Origin: Chlorophyllum brunneum
Lineage: Eukaryota; Basidiomycota; Agaricomycetes; Agaricales; Agaricaceae
Direction of reading: 5' to 3'
Length of the DNA stretch: 64,000 bases
Assembly: GCA_963576785.1 (NCBI GenBank)
Contig: OY756150.1
Location: forward strand, 1,426,001 to 1,490,000
The position numbers and the translations under genes were made by a program. Of the stretch, positions 1 through 10,954 are shown piece by piece; position 1 is the first letter of the stretch, and each line of letters starts with the position of its first letter. Under the pieces are notes generated by a model. The model searched no databases. It was not told the DNA's origin and was given only the letters and a program-made list of their open reading frames with translations.

Positions 1-157
1 ATTATAGACCAGATGGGTAGGATCGGGGCTCGAGAGGCGTCCATTCTATGAGAATTGGGTTAACTCAATAACAAGGGGTCTGGGGTGTTAACAGACCGAA
101 GCCGAGAGCCTAGAGGTTGAATGAGCATGTGCACTCAATAATAATATTATTACCAAC

Positions 158-873
158 TCACTCTCGCATGATACCATCTAGCTCATGAATCCGGGTCGAC
201 AAGTCCTGTAGCTCCTTTCGGCCCATCTTCGTTTGGATGTTTGTGAATTTCGCGAATTCGGTGTGGAACGAAGCCAGAACAGCGCCCAGCCGCGTTGTGC
301 GTTCCACAAGAGCACGTATCATGTTCGCATGGCCTGCGGAAATCTAAAAACAGGGTATTGAGAGAATGTCGTGGAAAGGAGGACGCGGTGACTTACTTGG
401 GTGAAATCCTGAAGCACATGCATGGCTTCGCCGTCAGGACGAGCCGCAACCATTGGTAATATCGTCGTGCAGAACACTGACAAGGTGAAGCCAGATGAGC
501 TTGGATCTCTTGCATATCCACACGACCCGTTGACTCACCCTTCAGACGGTTGGAGATATTTCCTGCAGTGGTTCGGAACTGCCATAACAGCTCAGAGAAG
601 TCCTGAACACTTATCAGAAACGGAGTAGAACATCCCGGAGTAACGACGTACCCTTCGCACACTGTCCCATCTCGGCCTGAGGGGAACAGTCAAACCCAAC
701 ATGTCGATCGAGTGAAGCATATTGGATACAGAATCGAAATTATCCATAATATTCAGCATTAACGTCGCGAACGCTCCGCAGGCATCTTCAACGTCCCTCT
801 GAACATCCCTGTCAGCGAGAAGATGTGCTGCATCGCTGTAGGCTAAGGTTCTTGGCCTGGAGGAATAAGACAT
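158..873 (-). CDS. Small hypothetical helical protein, four exons
   Basis: I do not recognise the family. Four exons join in phase on the minus strand: 652-873, 539-602, 397-476 and 158-343 (222+64+80+186 nt), giving 183 residues. All three introns are short GT-AG introns (GTACGT, GTGAGT and GTAAGT donors). The protein starts MSYSSRPRTL and ends ELDGIMRE. It looks largely alpha-helical and soluble, with no signal peptide, membrane segment or known catalytic motif visible. The last third has a heptad-like pattern that could form a coiled coil. The consistent reading phase across three introns is the main evidence that this is a real gene. The start is the first ATG that gives one uninterrupted splice model; a longer open frame upstream has a different character and was not used. 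Confidence 0.6.
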
Positions 874-3800
874 TGTGAGTACGATCGAGTGTGATGGAGA
901 GACAAGAATCTGGGTGACGATGAATAGCTGAAAAGTGTGTACTGTTCTTATAGGACATTTCCCGGAGGGACGGCAAACGCGAAGAAAATGGGAGGATTGT
1001 AAAATGGGGAAAGTAGATTTCGGAAAAAGAGTCGTTGCTCGTAAGAATAAACAGGAGGGCTGTGTCACACTTCGAGGTCTTGCAAGCGCTTGATTATTTG
1101 ATGGACGTAAGGTTGATTGCTCTAGAGATCTATGTCGAAGATGAGATTGCGTGTCGATACTCCATTGACTTATGGACAACGACGCGTTAGGAGCTTGAAC
1201 GAATCCCGGAGAAAAATTGTAAACCTACTGTCATAGATACTCCACCATTCTCAGGTCCCCCGCACCAAAGCTCATCGTCATCGTGCGCAGCCCATACGGA
1301 GGGCGCTTTACTCGGCTATTCAATTATTTGCACCCACTGGGAATCTATGAGCCACGGAGCACTTGACACGCAGTCGACCCACCTCCGTCCTCCAACCCTG
1401 ACAAGTAACTTACCATGACAGTCTACTACTCACCCGCAGCATTTAGTATCAACAGCTATCAACAGTGAGAGGCGGAACAGAACATCTGTTGGCCAATCCC
1501 GGAGTGAGCCGGCATGCCATAATTTTGATCGCAACACTTCCACACCCTCGTGCAGCCTTCCAACGCCCAACTTCCCTCGCATGCACCACCCGGCAACGCT
1601 CATCCCGGTCAGGTCACTCAGTTCTTTCGCGTTGAGAGATAATTCTATTCGTAGGCCTTGTAGAACATCCTTCTGTAATCCAAAGAGCTTCTGATCTTCA
1701 GCGCAGTCGAGTGTCACTCGGAAACTAAAAGCCCGGATCAATTTTCCATCAAGCTGGCAAACGGAAGGCAGGCGGCACAATCACCTCCGTCGACTTCCGA
1801 TGTTCTGATCTCCCAGCCTGGCTGATAACCGCACCTAATTAGTCAGTTGGTGCTACACCTAATCAGCGCTACTACCAATGATCAAATTCCGGGAATGAAG
1901 ATCAGTAGATAGCCCCTCCGATAGCCCTCCGATGCGACGCATATTCAGCACTGTGAGTTCTCTCTACCATGCCCGCCCGACATCTGGTCATCATATCTGG
2001 ATAGATTCCGCTGTATCCGCCATAACCATCGCTGATGCCGCTAGATCTGGGCCCAAGGGAAAATTGCTACATACTTGTCCCTATGGCGGATGTCAGCTTT
2101 TTACAATCATAATGACACAAGCCGCTGACCTCGGAAATATTGGCTCTGTTTGAGCGAAAGTGTCTAATCCAGAGTTAAATTTAGGTCGTCTCGACTGATC
2201 CTTTCAGTAGCCTCACCTCACAGTTGAGCCGTCCTCCACCGCTGACGGAATATAGGATGTCGCCAATTAACGCTGACACATTGACAATGACTGTACATAC
2301 AATATTTACCCACAAAAATAGCATCATACACCAGGAACAGTCGCTGTCAGATATAGCACTGCGGTTCGACCTCGATAGCACCCCTATAGTTCATCCGCAA
2401 CGCATCTCAAAATTTTAAATCATATTGTACACGCAAATCCGCCTTGGTGGTGTAGAATAATAGCCCCAAGATCCCCCATCGAACGTTCTACTGCTTGTTG
2501 GTGATCGTTTGAACCATTTGGGTCATTCGATGTTACGAAACCCACGTCACCGAGGCCGTCGCCGGGGCGCACTCAAATATTCTCCGGATGTTGCTCATGT
2601 ACCTCGAGAGGCTTCGTGATTATCGACTGATGCAGACGCTAGTGCGTCCATTGGGACCTGCGGATAGGAACAGAGATTGATGCCGTACTTCTGATTTATA
2701 CAAATGGTATGGTTCCCCCAGTTCATCATAATTCATCATTTACCCGCTCCTCCCCTAAGTCATGTCGAGTCATGGTGTTCGATTGATACTTTGACGGGTC
2801 GGTGGAGTGAGAGAGCCACTACTTCCCAAAGTTTGAAAACAAGAGGGTAAACTATCAAGAAGCCTAAATGCAACTTTTCCCCAATAATCATAAAGCTCAT
2901 TTGAATAGCTTGAACAAGGGACTCAGTGAGAAAAACTCAATAAACCAAACACTCACTGGACCCTATATGCGCTTTATGACATAGTGTTTCAAGTTTTATC
3001 CCTAATTCGTCGGTAATGTCAAATGTGGCACTTAAGTGGCACTCCAAGGCTGGGCACGGTACCTGTGCTTGGTACACATGAACCTGAGGCGAGGTATAAG
3101 GGCTGTGCAAAGTTATATCAGTGCTATCCGTTCCGAGTTTAGGTGTGTTATGGATATGTCTGTGCTCCTCACTAACACGGTCTTCCAAGCAAGGCCATCA
3201 CAACAGAAAATGTATGTTCAATCAGCCTACGGAAAAAAAACCCCGGAGAGGGAGATATATATGAGACAGGCGCCGGTACCGACGCTTCCGAGTCTAAAAA
3301 TGGATTCCGTCGAAGATCATTCTTTGCCCGACACGGAGTGGACGAGGAAATATTTTCCTGCTTTTCGCTATTCGCTTGAATATTAGGAGGAGTGTCAGTT
3401 TTGCGTTGCGACGCGCTATCCTGGCTCGGAGTTAACTGATAATGACGTAAAAACGGAACGCGACCAGGGTTTGAAGTTGACAGTACAGTCGAAATTGTCA
3501 GGGCATGAAATTCAATGGAGACACACATTATGACATACTATGCGACCCTGAGTCCGGGATGCAAGGAGTTTTCCATGATATCCGTTCCGTCGTCTTTAGT
3601 CTCTTCGGAAGCGGATGCGATCAGGAATATTTGTGAGTCGCATCGGAATTAGTCACGTACCGACTTCATCGAGGGGCGGGGCACTTCCACTTGATCAACC
3701 AACAATGCTGCGAATTTGATTCCAATGAAGACTTTACCAGCGCTTTTGAAGTTTGCCTCTCACTATCGGAACTTCTGGCTTTCAGTTTTGCTGATTTGGA

Positions 3801-5252
3801 GTATGGAAGATGGATAGAATGAAATGGCCAGTATTTTGATGGTTAATCGGGCAAGGAATCCCGTCGAACTTGCCCAGATGGGTTCGTACGATAATATGTG
3901 TACTATTGACATACCCTTTAAGGAAAGGATGTAATTGCACGCAGTCGCTTACACTCTCGGACTCCGACTTCAATCACATTCTCTGCGTTCTCATCGGCCC
4001 CGCAGAAGTGAGGCTCAATCAAGCTGATCCATTTTTTCAGTTGTTCGAGGTGCTCACGCACCTAATTCTTAAATGGCAGTCAAAGCCCTCCGTGATGATC
4101 ATTCTGCTCTGGATGCGGTGGGTCATTAAGAACGAACATGCAATGGTTCTTGACTTCCTCCTGGTTAAGACAGTCATAGAATGATGATTAGGAGATGACT
4201 TCTGGTCGTATCTCCGGGGGGTAAGAAATTCCTGCCACAGCAAGGTCCGGATATTTCGATGAGGGAGGGGTGACCAGGATTTCGGAAGACGGCATCAAGA
4301 AGGGCAGGGTACATCTCGTAATGGCTGAGTTGGTGTAGGAACGCCCAAGTGACAATAACTCCCTGTGGTGCGAATATACAAAGTATGACGAAGTGTATGG
4401 GTCCCAGAGCATCAGGGTTGGTAATTTGTGGACTTTACAAGGACTCCCGAATATACACTCAGAGGTATGTTCCCAGTCCGCAGGTTTTGGTGCACTTTTT
4501 GCCGGGGGTTTGTCTAGGGTCCGCAGGTAATTGGCCTGTTTTCTGGTCGCCAGGTGTGTCTGGCAGTCCACAAGTACAGGGGCCAGCCAGTCTAGGATAT
4601 CCGTCATCCATAGGTCGTAGACGGTCCGCGAGCGCCTACAACTTTGAGCCTAATGGTGGCCAGGTGGCACCGATTAAACCTATACCGGCCGGAAAAATTC
4701 CCCAGTTTAAGCTCCGGAACCACGGGTTTTAGCCTACGCTAGGTATTTTACCGATCCGCAGATAATTGGTGGATTTTGGCCCATGGGTCGGGCTTCGGAT
4801 CCGGGAACATACCTCTGAGGGCATGTTCGGGGGTCCCTACTTCACATCATTAATCGGATCATCTTGGGGTGCAGCCATGGCCATGAGGGGAAATGGACAG
4901 GGTGTAGTGTGCGCTTGGTTCCTGACATCCGTTTGGCGTGGTCTTGGCTGGGGTCTCAAAAAAAAGAGGTTCTTTCGGATTGGGAATAACGCAGTTGCTG
5001 ATCTTTTCGGTCCTCGAGATGGTCATCACGATGGCAATATTAGGGTCAACATAACAATGACGCGCGATAACTTATGAGTTTTCCGAGGTCCACTGCTGTC
5101 GGAAAATCATAAATAGATTCATAGAAAGCCAATAGACAAGCCAAACATTCCAAAGCCCGATGTATGATGCCCTGTACATGAAATTCCCCTCAAACCCTCT
5201 GTAAATGAAACATGTCATTCTTCTTGATTCAGAGTCAGAAGTGCACAGAAAG
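874..5252. other. 4.4 kb with no supported gene
   Basis: No splice-consistent model or recognisable domain was found. The longest open frames are 1430-1780 on the minus strand (116 codons) and 4188-4607 on the minus strand (139 codons). Neither resembles a family I know, and neither can be extended across plausible introns. The part around 4440-4830 contains an inverted repeat and several reiterations of a TCCGCAG-(N)-AATTGG type motif, which suggests a decayed mobile element. Confidence 0.5.
4458..4819. repeat. Inverted repeat pair with exact 17-bp core
   Basis: The 17 bases at 4458-4474 are the exact reverse complement of those at 4803-4819. Outside the core there is weaker similarity on the inner side. 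The enclosed 330 bp contains repeated short motifs (TCCGCAG followed by TAATTGG near 4520 and near 4756). The layout resembles a MITE or a fragment of a larger element. No target-site duplication was established. Confidence 0.5.
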
Positions 5253-6386
5253 TCACACCTTTTGAGTACGTCTCTTTAGTGAGGCTGTGAATACGTCGGT
5301 TGCTGTCTGATGGGTAGGGTGTACTCCAGTAGCCAAAACATTCTCTGATTGCAGAATTTGAGCAATCCACCGAAAATCAACATGTTCCCCTTCCCTGTCG
5401 GGGAGAATAGATTCAACAAACCCTACTGAAACGCAACCCGTCGTCTGACAGATCGCGGTAAGCATGTCCAATATACTTGGACGTCTCTTTGTAGTCTCTA
5501 GTGGCTCCATGTACGAGTATCGGGGTAATGGTGTGTGAAACATGATGATGATCTCTGATGCGATGGTACCAATTAGGAGGGTGAGGGGAATAAGGAGGCT
5601 GTTAGCATGCGAAAGTGTGCCTCCTATTTTGAGGCACATATTTGCGAACCGGAGGAGCATACGGAAGCCTGTCTCGAGAATGCGCCGATATCCTTTGCGC
5701 AAGATTGGTAAAGGTACTGCGGCATCTTCGAGACTAGTGTAGGGTTTATCGATACTGGGCGGTATGTGACTTGGTTGGTGGGATATGAGAAGGAGATGAG
5801 TGGTAGTCATGCCTTTGTGTAGGACGTATTTCCTAGCTCTCGCGACAGCACGTGGCTCTCTGTAGACAGGGAATTTCCATGCGAAATACCCCTCCATGAT
5901 CTGCAGAAAGACACCGAGGAGGATCAGAGTCCCTTCGCGAGACTGGTAGTGGATAAAGGCTGAAAGGCCAAGGGCGCCTTGGATGGACAGGACCCCGAGA
6001 ACCCCGAGGTGCTGCCAAGTGAGGGAATTCGTGAAGTGAGCCTCCTCCAATTTGACTTCAGTGACACCGCTTGGCTGCTCCTCATATGTCATGCTATATA
6101 ACGCGTGCATCCAGGGCGCGGTCACGGTACGTGTAGCCCCAGAGTCAATATCGGTGAGCTGTAGCCCTTGAACGAGAAGATGTTGTGGATAGTCGTCATC
6201 GTATGGGTTGTCCTGCCAGCCCATTGATATTGGCATGGGGAGAAATTTGCATGCAGGGCGAAGCATATGTTTGGTCCCAGTCATGCGCTTGGGCGTCATC
6301 GCTGCTGCGACCTCGACATAATTCCAAGATGCTTGGTTGAGGTCGAACTGAGAGCGAATGTTGTCTGCGTCGTCTGCTACACCCAT
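5253..6386 (-). CDS. Predicted multi-pass membrane protein, function unknown
   Basis: One open frame of 377 residues from the first in-frame ATG (6386) to the stop at 5253. The same frame stays open about 110 bases further upstream without an ATG, so a short 5' exon may be missing. The visible architecture is a soluble N-terminal third (about residues 1-130), then hydrophobic stretches at roughly 140-195 and 275-305, with a conserved-looking C-terminal block containing ICQTTGCVSVGFVESILPD. I do not recognise a catalytic family. The length and topology recall the lineage-specific membrane proteins common in Agaricomycetes. It is transcribed divergently from DBP4 across about 340 bp. Confidence 0.7.
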   Translation of the reverse strand: MGVADDADNIRSQFDLNQASWNYVEVAAAMTPKRMTGTKHMLRPACKFLPMPISMGWQDNPYDDDYPQHLLVQGLQLTDIDSGATRTVTAPWMHALYSMTYEEQPSGVTEVKLEEAHFTNSLTWQHLGVLGVLSIQGALGLSAFIHYQSREGTLILLGVFLQIMEGYFAWKFPVYREPRAVARARKYVLHKGMTTTHLLLISHQPSHIPPSIDKPYTSLEDAAVPLPILRKGYRRILETGFRMLLRFANMCLKIGGTLSHANSLLIPLTLLIGTIASEIIIMFHTPLPRYSYMEPLETTKRRPSILDMLTAICQTTGCVSVGFVESILPDREGEHVDFRWIAQILQSENVLATGVHPTHQTATDVFTASLKRRTQKV

Positions 6387-6729
6387 GGGGGGGATTGAGG
6401 GTATGAGGTAAGTTGAGTGTTGCGGTAGCGATTGGGGCGAAAGATGTATTAGGGCGTGGATCAGAGTCACAAGAGAGAGCGTTCGTTCCGCACAAGCACC
6501 AGTCGATCAGAAAAAACGGTCCCTAAAGAGTACAAGTGGGTGTCTGCTTGGGAAGGAGAAACATGGACAGGTGCCAATCATCCGCTAGCAGTGTTGCCCA
6601 GAGAACCCTGATATCAATCCCTGGAGACAGGACTTGGTAAAGTACGATTGACTGTCACATGTCACGCGTAACGTGATTGAATACTGATGTAATTTTCTTT
6701 CTCATTCTGAGAAAGACATACCACAGGAA
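6387..6729. promoter_or_regulatory. Intergenic spacer between divergent genes
   Basis: This 343-bp gap separates the start of the minus-strand membrane protein from the start of DBP4, so it should contain both promoters. It may also contain an unplaced first exon of the membrane protein. No clear TATA element was identified. Confidence 0.4.
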
Positions 6730-9625
6730 ATGTCAAAACCACTGGACCCGGGCTCTTCACGACAGACTGTCGCAAAACAAAAGAAGAAGACCAAAAAACC
6801 TGTCGTAAAGTCTGCGAAACTTAGGCGGGTGGTAGAAAAACAAAAGGTCGATGATCTCGACAAACTGGCCATGGAATACGTGAGTAGCATGCCGCTTATC
6901 GTGCATATCTGGGTTAACGAAAATAGGTGTAGGTCTCGCCAGCGGACCTTAAGCTCTTTGCTGATCTTCCAGTATCAGATAATACTAAACGAGGTGTGTG
7001 TAATATCGCTCAGAGTGTTTCAAGTCTAATAATCCAGCTTTTCGCCAGGCCTGAAGAAGGCTTATTTCGTCGAGATGACAGACATACAAACTCAGAGTTT
7101 ACCGATCTCTCTGAAAGGCAAAGATGTGTTGGGAGCAGCTCGGACGGGAAGTGGCAAAACATTGGCGTTTTTGATTCCAGTGCTTGAAATTTTATATCGT
7201 CGGAAATGGGGTCCTACGGATGGACTTGGGGCGCTTGTCATCTCGCCCACGCGAGAACTGGTGCGTTGTTACTCGTTTTTTTACCAGGCAGGGACTTACA
7301 ACGAAATCAGGCGGTCCAAATTTTCGAAGTGCTTCGCTCTATTGGCGGCTACCACTCCTTCTCGGCTGGTCTTGTTATCGGTGGAAAGAACTTGAGAGAT
7401 GAGAGAGAGCGGTTGTCTCGAATGAATATTCTTGTTGCAACCCCTGGCAGGTTGCTCCAGCACATGGATCAAACGGTCGGCTTTGACGCTGACAATCTCC
7501 AAATGCTTGGTGTGCCCCTCTGTCATTTTTGCGCCAACATGTTTCTGACTCGGTATGCCTAGTGCTCGATGAGGCAGACCGCATCCTTGATATGGGGTTC
7601 CAACGCACCCTTTCTGCACTTCTTTCCCATCTCCCCAAATCCCGCCAAACTCTCCTCTTCTCCGCCACCCAGACCCAGTCTGTCAGCGACTTGGCACGCC
7701 TCAGTCTCAAAGATCCAGTATCTATTGGTATTTCCGCCCCTGGTGAATCCGCTGATAATATTTATATTCCCTCCACACTCGAACAACACTACATTATCTG
7801 TGATCTAGACAAAAAACTCGATATACTGTGGTCATTCATCAAAACCCATCTTCAATCCAAAACTCTCGTGTTCATGTCCTCATGTAAACAAGTCCGTTTC
7901 GTATTCGAGACGTTTTGCCGCATGCACCCCGGTATTCCCTTAATCCACCTACATGGGAAACAAAAACAAAGTGCACGTTTAACGATGTTCAACAAATTTA
8001 CCACGACGAAACATGCTGTACTCCTCGCTACGGATATCGCTGCGCGTGGATTGGACTTCCCGTCCGTGGATTGGGTGGTACAGCTTGATGCGCCAGAGGA
8101 TGTGGAGACATATATTCATAGAGTTGGGAGAACGGCGAGGTATGAGAGTAAAGGAAAGGGGCTATTGGTGCTTTGTCCCAGCGAGGAAGAGGGTATGAAA
8201 GCGGTGCTGGAGACGAAGGGGCTTGAAGTGAACAAGATCAAGATTAGGTCAAGTAAGACACAGAATATTGAAAATCAATTACAAAAATTGGCATTCCAGG
8301 ATCCGGAGATCAAGTACTTGGGTCAGCGGGTACGTCGAACCAACCCTCGTTTTGCCGAGCCTTCCACTTGCTAACATCTTTGTATATGTACAGGCTTTCG
8401 TTTCATATATGCGCTCCGTTTACTTACAGAAAGACAAATCGATATTCAAAATTGACGAGCTACCCGTGGAAAGCTTTGCGGAATCACTTGGCCTACCTGG
8501 CGCACCGAAGATCAAATTCTTGAGCAAAGAGGCGGCGAAGAGACGGAAAAACGCATCGAGGGTAGTTGAGGCAGCGGAAGAAAAGGAAGAGTCGAAATTC
8601 AAGCAAAAGGTCGTTTCTGAGAGCGAGGATGAGCAGAATGACGATGACAATGATGAGGCCAGTGAACAACGGAATAGTGGTGTATCTGGTAGCGAAGCTT
8701 CGTCCGATGAGGAAAGGAGTGAAGAAGACCAGACGCAGGACCTGGCTATGTCAGGGAAAGCCAAGAAAGTACGTTCACTTTCACTTGTACACGAGATACC
8801 GCTGAGTGACTCATAAACAGCCTGGCGTTGTTCGTACGAAATACGACCGGATGTTCGAACGCAAAAATCAGGGCATCCTTTCCGAACACTACTCGAAACT
8901 AATATCACACGATCCCGTTTCAGACTCTGACGACGATTTCATAACTCTCAAACGGGCAGATCACGATCTCGATGACAGTCCTTCTAATACAGCACACAAC
9001 ACCACTTTTGAAGAAGATCTCGCAGCGAATCTTTCAAAAAGGAAATTAAAGTTGAGTAGAGCGAAGCTGGCGATAGCCACAGGGGGCGTTAATACGAGAC
9101 TTGTATTCGACGACCAAGGCAAGCCACACCAATTGTACGAATTGGAAGATGGTGAGAAGTGGTTTGAGGAGCGTGGTGGGCTTTCAGGTGCACAGGAGGA
9201 AGGAAGGAAGTTTGCGGAAGGGGAGAGGAGTAGGATGAAAGTTGCTGATGCTGTGGATCGGGAGGAGGCAAAGGAGAAGAAGAGAGAAAAGAAGAGGAAA
9301 AGGAAGGAGAGGGAGAAGGCTGTGAGTGTTTCCTTGGTGTCTCTGTTATCTCGTGTTGATGATTTTTTCTCAGATACCCGGGTCAGACGGCGAGGGTGCC
9401 AAGACCGTTGTCGGGGTCGCATCACCAGAAGACGATGATGGTTATGTTTCACCAGAATTCAGCCTATCTTCCGAAAGCGAGATGGAGGATGGATCGCCTT
9501 TCGCCAAAGCGGGGAAGGATTCATCGGGGGAGCATCTACCCAGTAAGAGACGGAAGATCGACACGAACGATGACATAGAAGACGATGAAGAGCTTGCTAT
9601 ACGTTTGTTGCGCCAACGGAGGTAG
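6730..9625 (+). CDS. DBP4: ATP-dependent RNA helicase DBP4 (HCA4/DDX10)
   Basis: DEAD-box helicase of the Dbp4/Hca4/DDX10 family. In yeast it acts in the nucleolus in early 18S rRNA processing and U14 snoRNA release from pre-ribosomes. Eight exons join in phase (6730-6879, 6933-6993, 7049-7260, 7311-7509, 7563-8329, 8394-8768, 8821-9321, 9374-9625) to give 838 residues, close to the family length. Visible motifs in order: Q-motif phenylalanine and glutamine region, AARTGSGKT (motif I), PTREL (Ia), TPGR (Ib), DEAD in [13 protein letters not shown] (II), SAT (III), [11 protein letters not shown] (V) and HRVGRTAR (VI). The basic N-terminus (KQKKKTKK) and the long acidic, lysine-rich C-terminal tail are typical of Dbp4. 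A partial decayed copy of its 3' half lies 0.5 kb downstream. Confidence 0.96.
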
Positions 9626-10134
9626 TATGACTCGTATTTCTAGGTGCAGGTGTACTGTATATTATACAAATAAGGCAAGACCCCTGTTCACGAACATCAT
9701 TCTCTCGTGTCGCACAAAAACTCTCGATATCCCCCATGCTTTTGTCCATCTCTTGTTCACCTCATTGCGTTATACCTAAATTTCTTGCTAGCATCTCAAT
9801 ATCACCAGAGCCTGTGTTCATAGTGAGCAATGAACATTGACTTCTCTCATTAATGTCAGCCACAGTCTGTTCTAATATAATAACCTGTCCACCTCCCCAG
9901 ACATGCCTCTGCATGAATTTTCTATCCAATGTTCAATGCCATGGTCACTCCTTGTGCATTCTCGGCTCTGCTGCTCCCATTCATTTTGTACTGAAGATGA
10001 AAACCTTTTCTTAGAACCCTGCCACCCTACCGCAGCTCATTGCCCGAACATTTCCGGGACCTGCACACTTTCATATACCCCATTCCCTGATAAGATAAGG
10101 CCATCAATTGGCAGCATCACATAGTTATCCAGAG
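9626..10134 (+). other. 3' flank of DBP4, no gene
   Basis: About 0.5 kb between the DBP4 stop and the start of its recognisable partial copy. Only short uninformative open frames are present. The DBP4 3' UTR and terminator must lie here. Confidence 0.5.
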
Positions 10135-10645
10135 CCCGACCCTGGGCAAATTTCTTTGCGCTCAGGAGGTGAAACAAGAAAGAGAAGGCCCAAACTCTAA
10201 GCAAACTTCTGAGAAAGGACGAGGGGGGAGCGACGATGATAATGACCAAAAGAGTGAACACCAAAACAATACTGTATCCAGCAATGAGATGTCATAAGGT
10301 GAGGAAAGGGAGAACAATGAGAGATCGAGGGGTCAAGTATCTGGGGAAAGGTAAGAAGGTGCGTCCACACTCTCACTGAAGCTGCTGAGTGACTCATAAG
10401 AGTCTGCACAAAATACGACCCCATGTCGGAACACAAAAGGTATCCCTTCTGAGCAATACCCGAAGGTAATATACACATCCTGAACTCGGACAATGATTCT
10501 GTAACGCTCAAATGGGCAGATTGTGATCCCGATGACAGTCCTGGTATAACAGTACACACGACCTTTGAAGAAGATCTGGCTACAAATCTTTCGAAAGGAA
10601 ACAAAAGTTAAGTAGAGCAAAGCTAGCGATAGTCACAATACGGGA
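10135..10645 (+). pseudogene. Truncated, decayed copy of the DBP4 3' region
   Basis: Sequence here aligns by eye with DBP4 positions about 8580-9085. Shared landmarks include the segment ending CTGAGTGACTCATAA, which lies inside a DBP4 intron; AAATACGACC just after it; GATGACAGTCC; CTTTGAAGAAGATCT; and TTAAGTAGAGCAAAGCTAGCGATAG against TTGAGTAGAGCGAAGCTGGCGATAG in the parent. The copy is riddled with substitutions, small indels and stops, and lacks all helicase motifs. Because the intron is copied too, this arose by DNA-level duplication rather than retrotransposition. It lies in the same orientation as the parent. Confidence 0.85.
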
Positions 10646-10954
10646 CGTGGCCTCCGACATGATTATTATTATAAGCTGAGGCAGACCCCGAATGACATCC
10701 TGTATGCAAGTTTTGGTAGTCAATGTAATCAGATTCCAGATGAGGTTAGAATTCTGGGAGGATCCAACAGAGTTGACGATGCAAAAACATAGCGAATGTC
10801 GATCATTGATGTGTTTATCACAACTCTGAACAGGGGTGGTTCCGTCACCGAATGACACGTGACCGGCCAACGCAGCGGCGGCGAACAAGATTATGACGCA
10901 TTCACTCTCAAAACATATCTCAACAGACACAGTTCAACCTCGTCGCATAGACAG

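Noticed and set aside
1430..1780. 116-codon minus-strand frame
   Set aside because: The first residues look plausible but no start context, intron model or family supports it.
4188..4607. 139-codon minus-strand frame
   Set aside because: Overlaps the repeat-rich region and has mixed composition without a recognisable motif.
7559..7789. Minus-strand frames over the DBP4 gene
   Set aside because: Antisense shadows of the helicase exons.
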